A DNA stretch of 64,000 nucleotides, taken from the NCBI GenBank assembly GCA_947246015.1, contig CAMXQE010000021.1, positions 1 to 64,000 on the forward strand. The letters are read 5' to 3'. This document shows, in pieces, positions 7,775 through 16,010 of the stretch. The translations under genes and the position numbers were made by a program. Below the pieces are notes generated by a model, which worked only from the letters and a program-made list of their open reading frames with translations, was not told where the DNA came from and did not search any database. This stretch comes from an uncultured Lachnospiraceae bacterium (GTDB taxonomy: Bacteria; Bacillota; Clostridia; Lachnospirales; Lachnospiraceae). Every line of letters starts with the position of its first letter. The first letter of the stretch is position 1.

Positions 7775-7857
7775 CGAGCAGGGAAGATTCTTCTCCCTGC
7801 TCGCCGCGCGGGGCGCACGCCGCTTAGCAGCACATTCCTCTGTGCACCCCTGTGCAT
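7775..7857. repeat. Terminator-associated structured repeat, family B (copy 2, long form)
   Basis: An extra 5' hairpin (GAGCAGGGA/TCCCTGCTC), then GCCGCGC, then the outer stem GGGGCGCAC/GTGCACCCC with one mismatch and the inner GCCGC-tta-GCAGC. The tail CTGTGCATCAAAAA leads into the terminator at 7859. The rest of 7602-7774 holds only the 14-bp repeats. Confidence 0.75.
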
Positions 7858-7858
7858 C

Positions 7859-7901
7859 AAAAAGGCTGGTAAAACGTTTTCTCCGTTTTACCAGCCTTTT
7901 G
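7859..7901 (-). terminator. Intrinsic terminator after the CBS protein gene
   Basis: A perfect stem AAAAGGCTGGTAAAACG / CGTTTTACCAGCCTTTT with a 5-nt loop, flanked by A and T runs, lies 18 bp past the CBS gene stop. Confidence 0.85.
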
Positions 7902-7918
7902 GTTTATTTCCTAAAGAA

Positions 7919-8356
7919 TCAGTCAACTGCCATCAGCAGCATTTCTTCCTCCATACCGCACTTCCGCGACAAATACTGAATGACTTCTTTTCTCGTTATG
8001 ATTCCGATGAAACGCTCGTCATCATCGATTACCGGCACAAAATTCTGATTCGTCACCTTACTAATCAAATCCTCAATATTGGCATCTGCCGCCACCGGCT
8101 CGTTATCCCGTTTCCTCCTCACTGAAAGGATTGGAACGTCTTCCGCATCCCGCATATTCAAATCATGCCATTCTTTCACGTCCCACAGTAAATCCCCTTC
8201 TGTTAATGTTCCAATATATGTTCCATCCTCGTGATTGAGAATCGGCACTGCCGTATACCTGTGATACTCCATTTTTTCCAGTGCCTGCCTCAGCGTATCG
8301 TCATCGTAAATATATGCCACTTCGCTCTTCGGTGTTAAAAAAAACAGTATATTCAT
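7919..8356 (-). CDS. CBS-domain pair protein
   Basis: The 145-aa protein consists of two CBS motifs: YDDDTLRQALEKMEYHRYTAVPIL-type residues in the first, and ANIEDLISKVTNQNFVPVID followed by FIGIITRKEVIQYL in the second. Stand-alone CBS pairs bind adenine nucleotides (AMP, ATP or c-di-AMP) and act as sensors; the ligand cannot be assigned here. There is no fused enzyme domain. The ATG at 8356 lies five bases after AAGGAG. It is 12 bp downstream of the DJ-1/PfpI gene and probably co-transcribed with it. Confidence 0.8.
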   Translation of the reverse strand: MNILFFLTPKSEVAYIYDDDTLRQALEKMEYHRYTAVPILNHEDGTYIGTLTEGDLLWDVKEWHDLNMRDAEDVPILSVRRKRDNEPVAADANIEDLISKVTNQNFVPVIDDDERFIGIITRKEVIQYLSRKCGMEEEMLLMAVD

Positions 8357-8368
8357 AGGCACTCCTTA

Positions 8369-8923
8369 TCACTTATAATGTTTGTATACAATCTTCTCCG
8401 CCAATGCTGCCGCCTGCTCTCTCCCCTGCAGTTTCTCCACAATGGCAAGTCCGAAATCAATCGCGCATCCCATTCCCCTGCCTGTAATGATATTCTCTGC
8501 GATCTCCGCCGGATTCTCCGTTACCTCAGCCCCTTCCAGATGACTTTCAAACGTGGGAAAGGAACATGCCTTTTTCCCCTTTAACATTCCTCTGTGCCCT
8601 AAAATACTCGGTGCCGCACAAATGGCACTGATGCCTTTGCCCGCCTGGTAAAAAGCGTCCACCTGCTTCATCAGCGGTTCACAGGCTTCCAGATTCTTCG
8701 TCCCCGCCCCGCCCGGCAGTACAATCATATCCACCTCCCCAAAATCCACATCTGCAAAAAGACAATCCATTTTCACACAGATTCCATGGGAGCCTTCCAC
8801 ACTTTCTTCCCCCGTAATGGATACCATCTCCACGGCAATCCCCGCCCTGCGCAGCAAATCCACCACTGTCAGAGCTTCTATCTCCTCATAGCCTGTCCCG
8901 AAAAAAACACATACCTTTCCCAT
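8369..8923 (-). CDS. DJ-1/PfpI family protein
   Basis: The 184-aa protein has the DJ-1 core: GTGYEEIEALTVVDLLRRAG at the N-terminus with the conserved Glu, MIVLPGGAGTKNL, and the nucleophile elbow ISAICAAPSILG carrying the catalytic Cys. The length and motif order match the YajL/DJ-1 branch, annotated variously as glyoxalase III or deglycase. It likely protects against reactive carbonyls or oxidation, but substrates of this family remain disputed. It starts at ATG 8923 and is probably transcribed together with the CBS protein gene 12 bp downstream. Confidence 0.85.
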   Translation of the reverse strand: MGKVCVFFGTGYEEIEALTVVDLLRRAGIAVEMVSITGEESVEGSHGICVKMDCLFADVDFGEVDMIVLPGGAGTKNLEACEPLMKQVDAFYQAGKGISAICAAPSILGHRGMLKGKKACSFPTFESHLEGAEVTENPAEIAENIITGRGMGCAIDFGLAIVEKLQGREQAAALAEKIVYKHYK

Positions 8924-9117
8924 TTTGAATCCCTCTCTCCCAATCTGGTTTTTATGGTTTACCGCTCTGGTCCGCCCAATTTTTCCGAACCTTTTATCTG
9001 TTCCGATTGTATTTCTATTTTACCACTTTTCTGCCAATATTAAAAGGAGGGAAATCTTATAATGTTATAAAAAAACGATAAATTTATGTTTTTCTATCCA
9101 TGCATCGGATACCTTTT

Positions 9118-9816
9118 TCAAAACTCCTTCCTTTCCATAATCCCTTTGCTGACCCGGAAGGAAACCGCAAAGCAGATAACACATATTATAACAGCGGTAC
9201 ACCCCATTTCCGCCGCACTCATTTTATGGAAAAAAACGGATACCTGCTCTGCCCAGTCCTGTATTTTTACCTGCCCTGCATACCTGTTTTCCACTTTCTC
9301 CACAAACACCATCAGCAGCACAAATACTGCAAAAATGCTGACAAACACTATCCTTCCGCTCTCCCCGCCGAACTTTAACCGTATCGGCAGCGCCACCATC
9401 TGAATCAGCGCCATCACTATCAGTATACCCGCCGCCTGTACCAGCAGCTCTCCAATCCCCGCAGGATTTAACAGGAAGCAGGGAATCAGCGCCACGATGC
9501 AGCCGGACAGGGTAGCGAAAAAAGAGAGTACATATTTTTCGAACACATAATCTTTCCTGCTCACCGGCATTGTCATGAGGAAAACCATACTTTTGTCATA
9601 TTCGTCCATGTTAATCGTACTGAGTACCAGCACACTGCATCCCATTATCATATATGACATGACAAACGCCGCCCCGTCCATTCCCTGCATGACGAAAAAC
9701 ACCACCTCTATTATCAGCAATACCGCCAAAAGTGTTTTATTCTGCACGATAAGCTTAAAATCCTTAACCAATAACCCCAAAAATCCTTTGGCACCTGAAT
9801 CTCCTGACACTTTCAT
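9118..9816 (-). CDS. ABC-2 type transporter permease
   Basis: The 232-aa membrane protein has about six hydrophobic segments (LLAVLLIIEVVFFVMQG, MSYMIMGCSVLVLS, FFATLSGCIVALIPCFLL, IVFVSIFAVFVLLMVFV and others) and the short cytoplasmic motif MTMPVSRKDYVFEKYVLS typical of ABC-2 permeases. It overlaps the upstream ATPase gene by 4 bp. With the GntR regulator it forms a three-gene operon of the ytrAB type, usually linked to cell-envelope or antimicrobial-peptide stress. The substrate is unknown. Confidence 0.85.
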   Translation of the reverse strand: MKVSGDSGAKGFLGLLVKDFKLIVQNKTLLAVLLIIEVVFFVMQGMDGAAFVMSYMIMGCSVLVLSTINMDEYDKSMVFLMTMPVSRKDYVFEKYVLSFFATLSGCIVALIPCFLLNPAGIGELLVQAAGILIVMALIQMVALPIRLKFGGESGRIVFVSIFAVFVLLMVFVEKVENRYAGQVKIQDWAEQVSVFFHKMSAAEMGCTAVIICVICFAVSFRVSKGIMERKEF

Positions 9817-10676
9817 TGCAATACCTCCATCTTTTCACCTTTTACCATTAACAGCATCACATCATCGATATTCCCTTTTTCCACCGCAACCGCAGGATAA
9901 TTATCCAGATAAAACTGTTTTTCTTTCGTTAACAGCCGGTAGCCGAAAGATTCCTCTTTGCGGTAACGGATATAACGCTTATCCAGTTCCTCATACTGCT
10001 TCCTGCTTACCTTCAATACCGCATAATCCGAAAGAATCACATCCGTATCCTCATGGAGCAGGATTTTCCCGTTCCGGATAAAATATAAATCATCACACAG
10101 CCCCTCTAAATCCGATGAGATATGGGAACTGATTAAAACCGCCCTTCCTTCTTCCTCCATATACTGTCTCATTTCATCCAGCATTTCACTCCTCGCCACA
10201 TTATCCAGTCCCACCGTCGGTTCATCCAGTATCAGCAGCCTTGCTTCGTGGCTCATGGCGGAAAGCAGCTTGAACTTTGCTTTCATTCCGGTAGAAAATT
10301 CCCTGAGCTTTTTATCCACAGGTAGTTCATACCGGGCGCATTTTTCCAGGAACTTCTTTTTATCAAATCTCCCGTACATGTTTTCCATAATCAACGCCGT
10401 ATCTTTTATCGTAAACGTACTGCAAAAAGTGCTTTCCGCCAGCACCACCCCGATGTTTTCCCTGTCCTTCGCCGAAAAATCCCCCTGCCTTTTTCCAAAT
10501 ATTTCCATATTTCCCCCATCCGTATGAATCAGCCCTAATATTGCTTTAAATGTGGTGCTTTTTCCTGCTCCGTTCTCGCCAATCAAACCGGTGATGCATC
10601 CTTCTTCCACTTCCATCGAACAGCGAAGGGTAAAATCCTGATACGTTTTTGTCACATTATCCAGTTTCAAAATCAT
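9813..10676 (-). CDS. ABC transporter ATP-binding protein
   Basis: The 287-aa ATPase has Walker A GENGAGKST, a signature-like REFSTGMKAKF, Walker B RLLILDEPTVGLD and the H-loop SSHIS. The roughly 80-residue C-terminal extension is typical of ABC-2 exporter ATPases. The signature is FSTGM rather than the standard LSGGQ, a common variant in YtrB-like subunits. It is coupled to the permease (ATG overlaps the stop) and starts 3 bp after the GntR gene. It energises the exporter; the substrate is not predictable. Confidence 0.9.
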   Translation of the reverse strand: MILKLDNVTKTYQDFTLRCSMEVEEGCITGLIGENGAGKSTTFKAILGLIHTDGGNMEIFGKRQGDFSAKDRENIGVVLAESTFCSTFTIKDTALIMENMYGRFDKKKFLEKCARYELPVDKKLREFSTGMKAKFKLLSAMSHEARLLILDEPTVGLDNVARSEMLDEMRQYMEEEGRAVLISSHISSDLEGLCDDLYFIRNGKILLHEDTDVILSDYAVLKVSRKQYEELDKRYIRYRKEESFGYRLLTKEKQFYLDNYPAVAVEKGNIDDVMLLMVKGEKMEVLQ

Positions 10677-10679
10677 TAT

Positions 10680-11051
10680 TCATTCCTCCATGATTAAGTC
10701 AAATAATTCCCGGATTTCCTCATCCTGCATCCCGCAGCTTCTGCCCGCCAGGATTGCCGTCTCCAGCTTTTCCTCCACCATCCTGCGCTGCTCTTCCTGC
10801 AGGAGATTTGCGTTATTCCCCGCCACAAAGCTGCCCTTCCCATGCACGGTGACAATAAAACCGTCCCGCTCCAGACAGTCATATGCCTTTTTTACCGTCA
10901 GGGCGCTGATTTTCAGCTCTCCCGACAGGGAACGGACGGAAGGAAGAAGGGTTTCTTCCTTTAAGCTGCCGCTTATAATCAGGGATTTGATTTGTCCGGT
11001 AATCTGTTCGTATATTGGTTCCATCGATGTATTGCTAATTATAATTTCCAT
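10680..11051 (-). CDS. GntR-family (YtrA-like) transcriptional regulator
   Basis: The 123-aa protein has an N-terminal winged helix (PIYEQITGQIKSLIISGSLK, LLPSVRSLSGELKISALTVKKAYDCLERDGFI, HGKGSFVAG) and only a short helical tail, the YtrA subfamily layout. Such regulators autorepress their own ABC operon and are relieved by cell-wall-active compounds. The gene is preceded by a sigma-A promoter embedded in a 69-bp palindrome. The predicted transcript starts only about 16 nt before the ATG, so a dimer on the palindrome would block both polymerase and initiation. Confidence 0.88.
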   Translation of the reverse strand: MEIIISNTSMEPIYEQITGQIKSLIISGSLKEETLLPSVRSLSGELKISALTVKKAYDCLERDGFIVTVHGKGSFVAGNNANLLQEEQRRMVEEKLETAILAGRSCGMQDEEIRELFDLIMEE

Positions 11052-11065
11052 TTAGGACGCCTCCT

Positions 11066-11134
11066 TAATAAACAGTATATAACAGAGCATAACAGTTGTC
11101 AACACTGTTATGCTCTGTTATATACTGTTTATTA
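11066..11134. promoter_or_regulatory. 30-bp-arm perfect palindrome containing the GntR-ABC promoter
   Basis: Arms 11066-11095 and 11105-11134 pair at all 30 positions around a 9-bp spacer. On the minus strand TTGACA (11102-11097), 17 bp and TATACT (11079-11074) form a near-perfect sigma-A promoter inside it, followed by AGGAGG at 11065-11060. Repeated ATAACAG units lie within each arm. It also follows the stop of the upstream permease by only 9 bp, so it may terminate that operon as an RNA hairpin. Confidence 0.85.
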
Positions 11135-11142
11135 CATATTTC

Positions 11143-12351
11143 TTACACCACTTTCACAAAACCTCTTCTAATGAACAGCAATGCAGCAATGCTGACTGCG
11201 GCATACACAATCACCAGCATTTCCACATAGGGAATCACATGATTTCCCACGGTATAGCTGACAAATGAACCAAGCATTTCTTTTAAATTACATGCCCTTA
11301 CCGGAAACAGGAAATTGATATGATTCCACAAACCGCTCCTCTTACTCATAGGAAAGAAAGCCGGTGCAATCATAATCACCATACCGATAACCATAGTTGC
11401 CAGTGAAGAACGCAGTCCGGCAGAACAGCAAAGCAGCACCAGCGCAATCGTCATACCAATCAGCAGAACAATGGCAAAATTCCAAAGACACGCCTGCCCT
11501 ACCGTCAGATTATACGGAATCACGCTGTTCCATAACTGAACCGGTAAATCCGCACCCTGAAATCCAAAAAGCAGACCGATGATACCTGCTGCCAGCAGAA
11601 TCCCAACGGACGGATATGCCACCGAAAAAAGTAAGGCCACTGCAATTTTCATCCAAACCAGCCTGTCTTTTCCATACTTTGTCGTAAGCAGCAGTGATGC
11701 AGCATCCGACTCGTACTCAGAAGAAAAGACGGAACTTATACATATCACAATCACAAACCATAAATAAAATCCAATAGACACCACATCCCAGACTGACGTC
11801 ATCACCTCCATGCCTCCCCACCGGAAAGGAGTCACCGTATTTTCCGCTTTCTGAATCCAATACGCTTTCTCCGCTTCCTTATAATTGCCATAGGAAAAAT
11901 CCATGTTCAGGTAATCCGTAATCTTTTTCATACGCTGTTCATAAAAACGGGCTCCGTCCGTCAGATCCACTTCAAGCAGAGAATTCCTGTCCACTATGTT
12001 TTCCCGCATATCTGTGTAGTTTTCTGCTGCAAAATAAAAGATATCCCCAAGCGGACGGATAATTTCGGCATAAGCTTCATCACTCTCCAAATTCATACCA
12101 TACCCCTGTATCCTGCGAATCAGCTGCGTCATATATTCTTCGCTAATCACATCTGTCTGCCCGTTTGCCCTTTCCTGACTGCGCCGGTATGCTTCCATCC
12201 CTTCTATATAGATTCCCGTTTCCTCATCGTAGAAGCTGGCCTGCGAAATGTAGGCAAAAACACAGATACCGATTAAAAGATACCCTGACAGCATAGCCGT
12301 CACATTCAGCCTGCGCCCAAATATTTTTTTCCACTCAAATTTCATCATATG
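11143..12351 (-). CDS. ABC transporter permease of the ECF-sigma cassette
   Basis: The 402-aa membrane protein has an N-terminal membrane anchor (LNVTAMLSGYLLIGICVFAYI), a long extracytoplasmic domain of about 150 residues rich in charged and aromatic residues, then about five membrane helices (FYLWFVIVICISSVF, VAYPSVGILLAAGIIGLLFG, FAIVLLIGMTIALVLLCC). This is the ABC-2 membrane plan with a large first loop. The ATG at 12351 is nine bases after GGAGGAGG and lies 17 bp inside the ATPase gene. It is the last gene of the sigma/membrane/ABC cassette. The substrate is unknown. Confidence 0.8.
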   Translation of the reverse strand, partial: HMMKFEWKKIFGRRLNVTAMLSGYLLIGICVFAYISQASFYDEETGIYIEGMEAYRRSQERANGQTDVISEEYMTQLIRRIQGYGMNLESDEAYAEIIRPLGDIFYFAAENYTDMRENIVDRNSLLEVDLTDGARFYEQRMKKITDYLNMDFSYGNYKEAEKAYWIQKAENTVTPFRWGGMEVMTSVWDVVSIGFYLWFVIVICISSVFSSEYESDAASLLLTTKYGKDRLVWMKIAVALLFSVAYPSVGILLAAGIIGLLFGFQGADLPVQLWNSVIPYNLTVGQACLWNFAIVLLIGMTIALVLLCCSAGLRSSLATMVIGMVIMIAPAFFPMSKRSGLWNHINFLFPVRACNLKEMLGSFVSYTVGNHVIPYVEMLVIVYAAVSIAALLFIRRGFVKVV

Positions 12352-13099
12352 TCTCATCCTCCTCCCCAAAATAAAACAGATACAGATTTTCCAGATTAAA
12401 TGTTTCCGGCTCCGCCTCCTGCTTCACCTCCAAATAATGCTTTTTCAGCGTATCCAATGTTCCCTGTGCAATAAACTGCCCCTGCTTCATCAGAAAAATC
12501 CAGTCTGCAATTTCCTCTACATCCGACACAATATGGGTAGAGAGAATCACAATCCGGTCTTTCCCCAAATCCGCAATCATATGGCGGAAACGCACGCGTT
12601 CCTTTGGGTCGAGTCCTGCCGTGGGTTCGTCTAAAATCAGAATCTTAGGGTCATTGAGCAGTGCCTGCGCGATACCAAGCCGCTGCCGCATACCGCCGGA
12701 AAATGTTTTAATCTTGTGCCGTCTCGCATTTGACAGCCCAACCTTCCGCAGTAAAAGCTCACTCTGCATTCTGGCATACTTCCGGTCCAGACCTTTCAGA
12801 GAAGCGATATACAGCATAAATTCCATAGCGGTAAAATTCGGATAGTAACCAAAATCCTGCGGCAGATATCCGAGCAAATCCCGATATCTACCTCCCATCC
12901 TGCCAATTTCCTCGCCTTCCAGCCGGATTTCCCCGCTGCTTATTTCCGCAATGCCGCAGACCATACGCATCAATGTTGTCTTTCCCGCACCATTTGCCCC
13001 CAGCAGACCATACACGCCTTCTTTCAATACCGCGCTCAGACGGTCTACCGCAAGCTTATTCTTATACTGTTTCGTTACCCTGTCTATTACCAATTCCAT
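12335..13099 (-). CDS. ABC transporter ATP-binding protein of the ECF-sigma cassette
   Basis: The 254-aa ATPase has Walker A GANGAGKTT, Q-loop LPQDFGYYPNFTAMEFMLY, signature TFSGGMRQRLGIA, Walker B ILILDEPTAGLD and H-loop STHIV. The start MELVIDRVTKQYKN (13099) follows GGGAGG; a longer reading into 13153 would translate a dispersed repeat. It overlaps the permease gene by 17 bp. A family C repeat separates it from the upstream membrane protein gene. Confidence 0.9.
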   Translation of the reverse strand: MELVIDRVTKQYKNKLAVDRLSAVLKEGVYGLLGANGAGKTTLMRMVCGIAEISSGEIRLEGEEIGRMGGRYRDLLGYLPQDFGYYPNFTAMEFMLYIASLKGLDRKYARMQSELLLRKVGLSNARRHKIKTFSGGMRQRLGIAQALLNDPKILILDEPTAGLDPKERVRFRHMIADLGKDRIVILSTHIVSDVEEIADWIFLMKQGQFIAQGTLDTLKKHYLEVKQEAEPETFNLENLYLFYFGEEDETYDEI

Positions 13100-13116
13100 C
13101 CCTCTGTCCTCCCTTA

Positions 13117-13176
13117 TTCCAGTTCCGAAACCTCCCTGCCAGCACCAATACATGACAGAGATATTTCTGTCTGCTC
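13117..13176 (-). repeat. Dispersed repeat family C, copy upstream of the ABC ATPase
   Basis: It begins TTCCAGTTCCGAAACC on the plus strand and matches copies at 60676 and 63373. On the minus strand it ends ...CGGAACTGGAATA immediately before the ATPase ribosome binding site. Confidence 0.65.
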
Positions 13177-13177
13177 C

Positions 13178-13960
13178 CTACCGCACGATACGCTCAAAAC
13201 TGGCCAGCTTATCATTCAGACAAATAAACTGCCGGATTACGAACAAAATGCCAATCATGCACATTACACACCATACTCGGAAACAGTCCGGCTGATACCA
13301 CTGGAAATACCCTGTGCTTCCTATAATCGCCAACACTGCCATCAACAGATATAAGCTTACGGACGCGCTCCGCAGCACCTCACCCTGATAAAACTGCATC
13401 AGTTTCAACAATCCCCCTGTGACAAGAATCATAGGCGTAAACCCATACACAAACAACTTCCCCATGGCAGCATCCAAACGGGAATGCAGACAGACGATGC
13501 ATACTGCCAGTACCATGGAGTGAAACACGCAAAGCGCCAGCATACGTACCATCACCGCACTCCTCAGAGAATATTTGGCGGCATACTCAATCTCCAGCAT
13601 ACTTCTCTGATATACCTTCGTGACTTCCTCTACTGTAAGCAGTACAAGAAGCGGCGGCAGAAGGGAAATCATCACAAAAACCCCTTTACCGTTCCCATTT
13701 CCAGTAATGTCGATAAACCACGGGATTCCGTGCCGCATCAGATAACAGAAACATACAGCCCACAACGCCTGCCAAAACAGGCAGTATCTTCCCAGATACC
13801 CCATCTGTTCTATTATAAAATCCCATAAATTTCCCCTTGTGCGGAAACCCTGCCCTGTCTGTAGAAGTTCCCGTATTCTCTCCTCCTTTTTTTCCGGCAG
13901 AATATTTTCACATGCCGCCGCATATTGTTTCAGCCGCTTTTCCATCCTTTTTTGTCCCAT
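13178..13960 (-). CDS. Six-helix membrane protein paired with ECF sigma factor
   Basis: The 260-aa protein has a basic, helical N-terminal cytoplasmic part (about 1-55) followed by about six hydrophobic segments (for example YCLFWQALWAVCFCYLM, GVFVMISLLPPLLVLL, MLALCVFHSMVLAVCIVCL, YLLMAVLAIIGSTGYF). I do not recognise a named domain. Its start overlaps the sigma factor end by 53 bp, with GGAGG six bases before ATG. By position it is a candidate anti-sigma factor or a membrane component of the ABC system. The inference is positional only. Confidence 0.7.
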   Translation of the reverse strand: MGQKRMEKRLKQYAAACENILPEKKEERIRELLQTGQGFRTRGNLWDFIIEQMGYLGRYCLFWQALWAVCFCYLMRHGIPWFIDITGNGNGKGVFVMISLLPPLLVLLTVEEVTKVYQRSMLEIEYAAKYSLRSAVMVRMLALCVFHSMVLAVCIVCLHSRLDAAMGKLFVYGFTPMILVTGGLLKLMQFYQGEVLRSASVSLYLLMAVLAIIGSTGYFQWYQPDCFRVWCVMCMIGILFVIRQFICLNDKLASFERIVR

Positions 13961-14411
13961 GAGTTCCTCCTTCCATTGCCGATAGCAGTTCCACTCCCTT
14001 TTTTACCCGGTATTTAGCGAGGGATGAGCTGATTCCCAAAATAGCTGCAAGTTCCGCATACTTCAGATTTTGGAAATACCGCAGTACAACGGCTTCCCGT
14101 AATTCTTCCGGCAGACTGCAAACCATCTGGCGGATGATTACGGCTTCCTCCATACGCTCCCCTGTTTCCTGTTCCGGAACCTTCTCCATAACAAGCGGCG
14201 CCTTCTTTCTGTAATAATCCCTGCACTTATTGCCTGCAATCGTATAGAGGTAGTTCTTCATCTTACCCATACTGCGGTACTGCCCATAATGCTCTATGAA
14301 ACTTACAAAAGTATCCTGACACAAATCTTCCGCCACAGTCCGGTTTCCCACATGATGATAACAGTAACGGAAAATTTCGTCATAATACTTCCGAATCCAT
14401 TTTTCAGGCAC
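13908..14411 (-). CDS. ECF-type RNA polymerase sigma factor
   Basis: The 167-aa protein has sigma region 2 (YYDEIFRYCYHHVGNRTVAEDLCQ and DTFVSFIEHY) and region 4 (LPEELREAVVLRYFQNLKYA, ILGISSSLAKYRVKKGVELL). The best start is GTG at 14411, placed five bases after GGGAGG; the longer frame from 14462 begins with TTG and has no ribosome binding site. It heads a four-gene unit with a membrane protein and an ABC transporter. This type of unit usually senses an envelope signal through the membrane protein. Confidence 0.88.
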   Translation of the reverse strand: MPEKWIRKYYDEIFRYCYHHVGNRTVAEDLCQDTFVSFIEHYGQYRSMGKMKNYLYTIAGNKCRDYYRKKAPLVMEKVPEQETGERMEEAVIIRQMVCSLPEELREAVVLRYFQNLKYAELAAILGISSSLAKYRVKKGVELLSAMEGGTHGTKKDGKAAETICGGM

Positions 14412-14576
14412 ATAACCACCTCCCTCTACCCTGTATAACGAATGACAGGCCAAAAAAGTCAAACAAATTTTATTTTGCTCAAAAACCGTGCCCTCGATGA
14501 ACTACTTATTGTTCCCCAATGACAAATACGGACAATTACGTTATAATAAAGGCAATACCACTGATTCACTGGTAAA

Positions 14577-14723
14577 GTCAACAACCCCGCTGCAAGCAAC
14601 GGGGCATCAATCTTGCAACGCTGCAGAGCAGCGGGGTATGTGACCCTCGCGGCATTCGTCAAATATCCAGAGATATTTATATCTCTTAAGCATGGCTATT
14701 TTCCTCATTGCCCGCGGGAATCA
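14577..14723. repeat. Dispersed palindromic repeat, family A (copy 2)
   Basis: It starts GTCAACAACCCCGCTGCAAG and ends GCCCGCGGGAATCA. It has an additional hairpin (AACGGGGCATCAATCTTGCA region) and an insertion in the small hairpin relative to copies 1 and 3. It fills most of the gap between the sigma factor gene and the CYTH gene; nothing else is recognised there. Confidence 0.75.
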
Positions 14724-14747
14724 AATACCGGAAAGGAATACCCTGAA

Positions 14748-15245
14748 ATGGAAATCGAAAAGAAATTTACCATCCAAACCCTGCCCCCATCCCTGGATTC
14801 CTGCCAATTCCATCTGATTGAGCAGGCATACCTGAACACCGACCCTGTGGTGCGCATCCGCAGACAGGATGACGAATTTTATCTCACTTATAAAGGAAAA
14901 GGACTCCTCGCAAGAGAAGAATACAACCTTCCCTTAAACGAAGAATCCTATTATCACCTGCGCGAAAAAGCGGACGGCAACATCATTACAAAAAGAAGAT
15001 ACCTGATTCCGCTCACACAGCCCTCTTTTGATGAACAGACCGGCCTTTCCGAACAGGAAAGAAATACACCGCTCACTGTCGAGCTGGATATTTTCGACGA
15101 GCCTTTCGCCCCCTTAATCATCGCAGAAGTAGAATTTTCCTCCGAACGCGCCGCCAATGCATTCCTGCCTCCCTCATGGTTCGGACAGGATGTCACATTT
15201 GACCCGCAATACCATAATTCCAATTTAAGCCAGCGCAAATTTTAG
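14748..15245 (+). CDS. CYTH-domain protein (triphosphate tunnel metalloenzyme family)
   Basis: The protein (165 aa) begins MEIEKKFTI, matching the ExExK signature of CYTH enzymes, and continues with alternating charged strands (VVRIRRQDDEFYLTYKGKG, KRRYLIPL, VELDIF, IIAEVEFSSE) that line the tunnel. Members hydrolyse tripolyphosphate or thiamine triphosphate or make cAMP; a short bacterial form without a CHAD domain is most likely a triphosphatase. The ATG at 14748 is chosen by the signature and the upstream AAAGGAA. The ORF could open at 14613, but that part is a family A repeat. Confidence 0.85.
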   Translation: MEIEKKFTIQTLPPSLDSCQFHLIEQAYLNTDPVVRIRRQDDEFYLTYKGKGLLAREEYNLPLNEESYYHLREKADGNIITKRRYLIPLTQPSFDEQTGLSEQERNTPLTVELDIFDEPFAPLIIAEVEFSSERAANAFLPPSWFGQDVTFDPQYHNSNLSQRKF

Positions 15246-15254
15246 CATCTTACC

Positions 15255-15283
15255 TTGATTTTTGATAGCATTTATGCTATCAT
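15255..15283 (+). promoter_or_regulatory. higBA promoter with overlapping HigA operator
   Basis: TTGATT (15255-15260), a 17-bp spacer and TATCAT (15278-15283) enclose the palindrome TGATAGCAT-TT-ATGCTATCA (15263-15282). An inverted repeat across the spacer and -10 fits autorepression by the antitoxin. Confidence 0.75.
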
Positions 15284-15326
15284 CTGAATAAAGAATGGAT
15301 TCATTCACAATGGAGAACATAAACTA

Positions 15327-15698
15327 ATGTACACTGTGGAATTTTACGAAACTGCTAATGGAAAATCCCAACTATGGGATTTCCTTGAGGAACTCCGGAT
15401 AAAAGCCGCAACCAACAAAGATGCCCGCATTCAGCATAAACAAATCAGCTTATACATTCAATTACTCCAGGATAATGGTACCCGTCTCAGCGAAAACATA
15501 ACCAAACATCTTGGAGATGGTATTTGGGAACTACGCCCAGGCAATAACCGCGTATTTTATTTCTTTTATGATAATGGTACATTTGTCCTGCTCCATCAAT
15601 TTCATAAAAAATCCCGAAAAACACCGAAGCAGGAAATAGAAAAGGCCAAAGCAGAACGCGCCGATTATCTTATCAGAAAGGAGACAGAAAAATTATGA
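15327..15698 (+). CDS. higB: HigB/RelE-like toxin (phage Gp49-like)
   Basis: The 123-aa protein fits the RelE/HigB mRNA-interferase fold: MYTVEFYETANGKSQLWDFL at the N-terminus, then HLGDGIWELRPGNNRVFYFF and FVLLHQFHKKSRKTPKQEIEKA. The last of these is the Gp49-family block holding the basic residues used for ribosome-dependent cleavage. The toxin precedes the antitoxin, the order seen in higBA. Its stop overlaps the antitoxin start (ATGA). A promoter with an internal palindrome lies 45-70 bp upstream. Confidence 0.88.
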   Translation: MYTVEFYETANGKSQLWDFLEELRIKAATNKDARIQHKQISLYIQLLQDNGTRLSENITKHLGDGIWELRPGNNRVFYFFYDNGTFVLLHQFHKKSRKTPKQEIEKAKAERADYLIRKETEKL

Positions 15699-15973
15699 AA
15701 ACATGGAATGACTATAAAAAACATGTCAAAACAGTTGACCCGGAAACTGCCAAAAACATGGAAGAAGTTGAAGGGATTTCCGCAATTGTCAGTGCCATGG
15801 TGGCACAGCGTACTGCCATGGGACTTAGCCAGCGGGAACTGGCAGCAATGTGCGGAATTCCCCAATCCTCCGTTGCCCGGATTGAATCCTGTAAAACCAC
15901 ACCTAACCTTAGCACACTTCTGAATATTTTTCAGCATCTCGGTTTAAATCTGACTGTTACAGCTTCCAAGTAA
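15695..15973 (+). CDS. higA: HigA-like antitoxin, HTH Xre family
   Basis: The 92-aa protein has an Xre helix-turn-helix at about residues 33-87 (RTAMGLSQRELAAMCGIPQS, VARIESCKTTPNLSTLLNIF). The N-terminal 30 residues are charged and helical and probably bind the toxin. It overlaps higB by 4 bp for coupled translation. The likely operator is the 9-2-9 palindrome at 15263-15282. Confidence 0.88.
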   Translation: MKTWNDYKKHVKTVDPETAKNMEEVEGISAIVSAMVAQRTAMGLSQRELAAMCGIPQSSVARIESCKTTPNLSTLLNIFQHLGLNLTVTASK

Positions 15974-16010
15974 TATCTCCTATACAAAAGGAATGCTGAC
16001 TCTCCGGCGT

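Noticed and set aside
14613-14747. N-terminal extension of the CYTH protein
   Set aside because: The extra residues come from the family A repeat; the ExExK signature and ribosome binding site fix the start at 14748.
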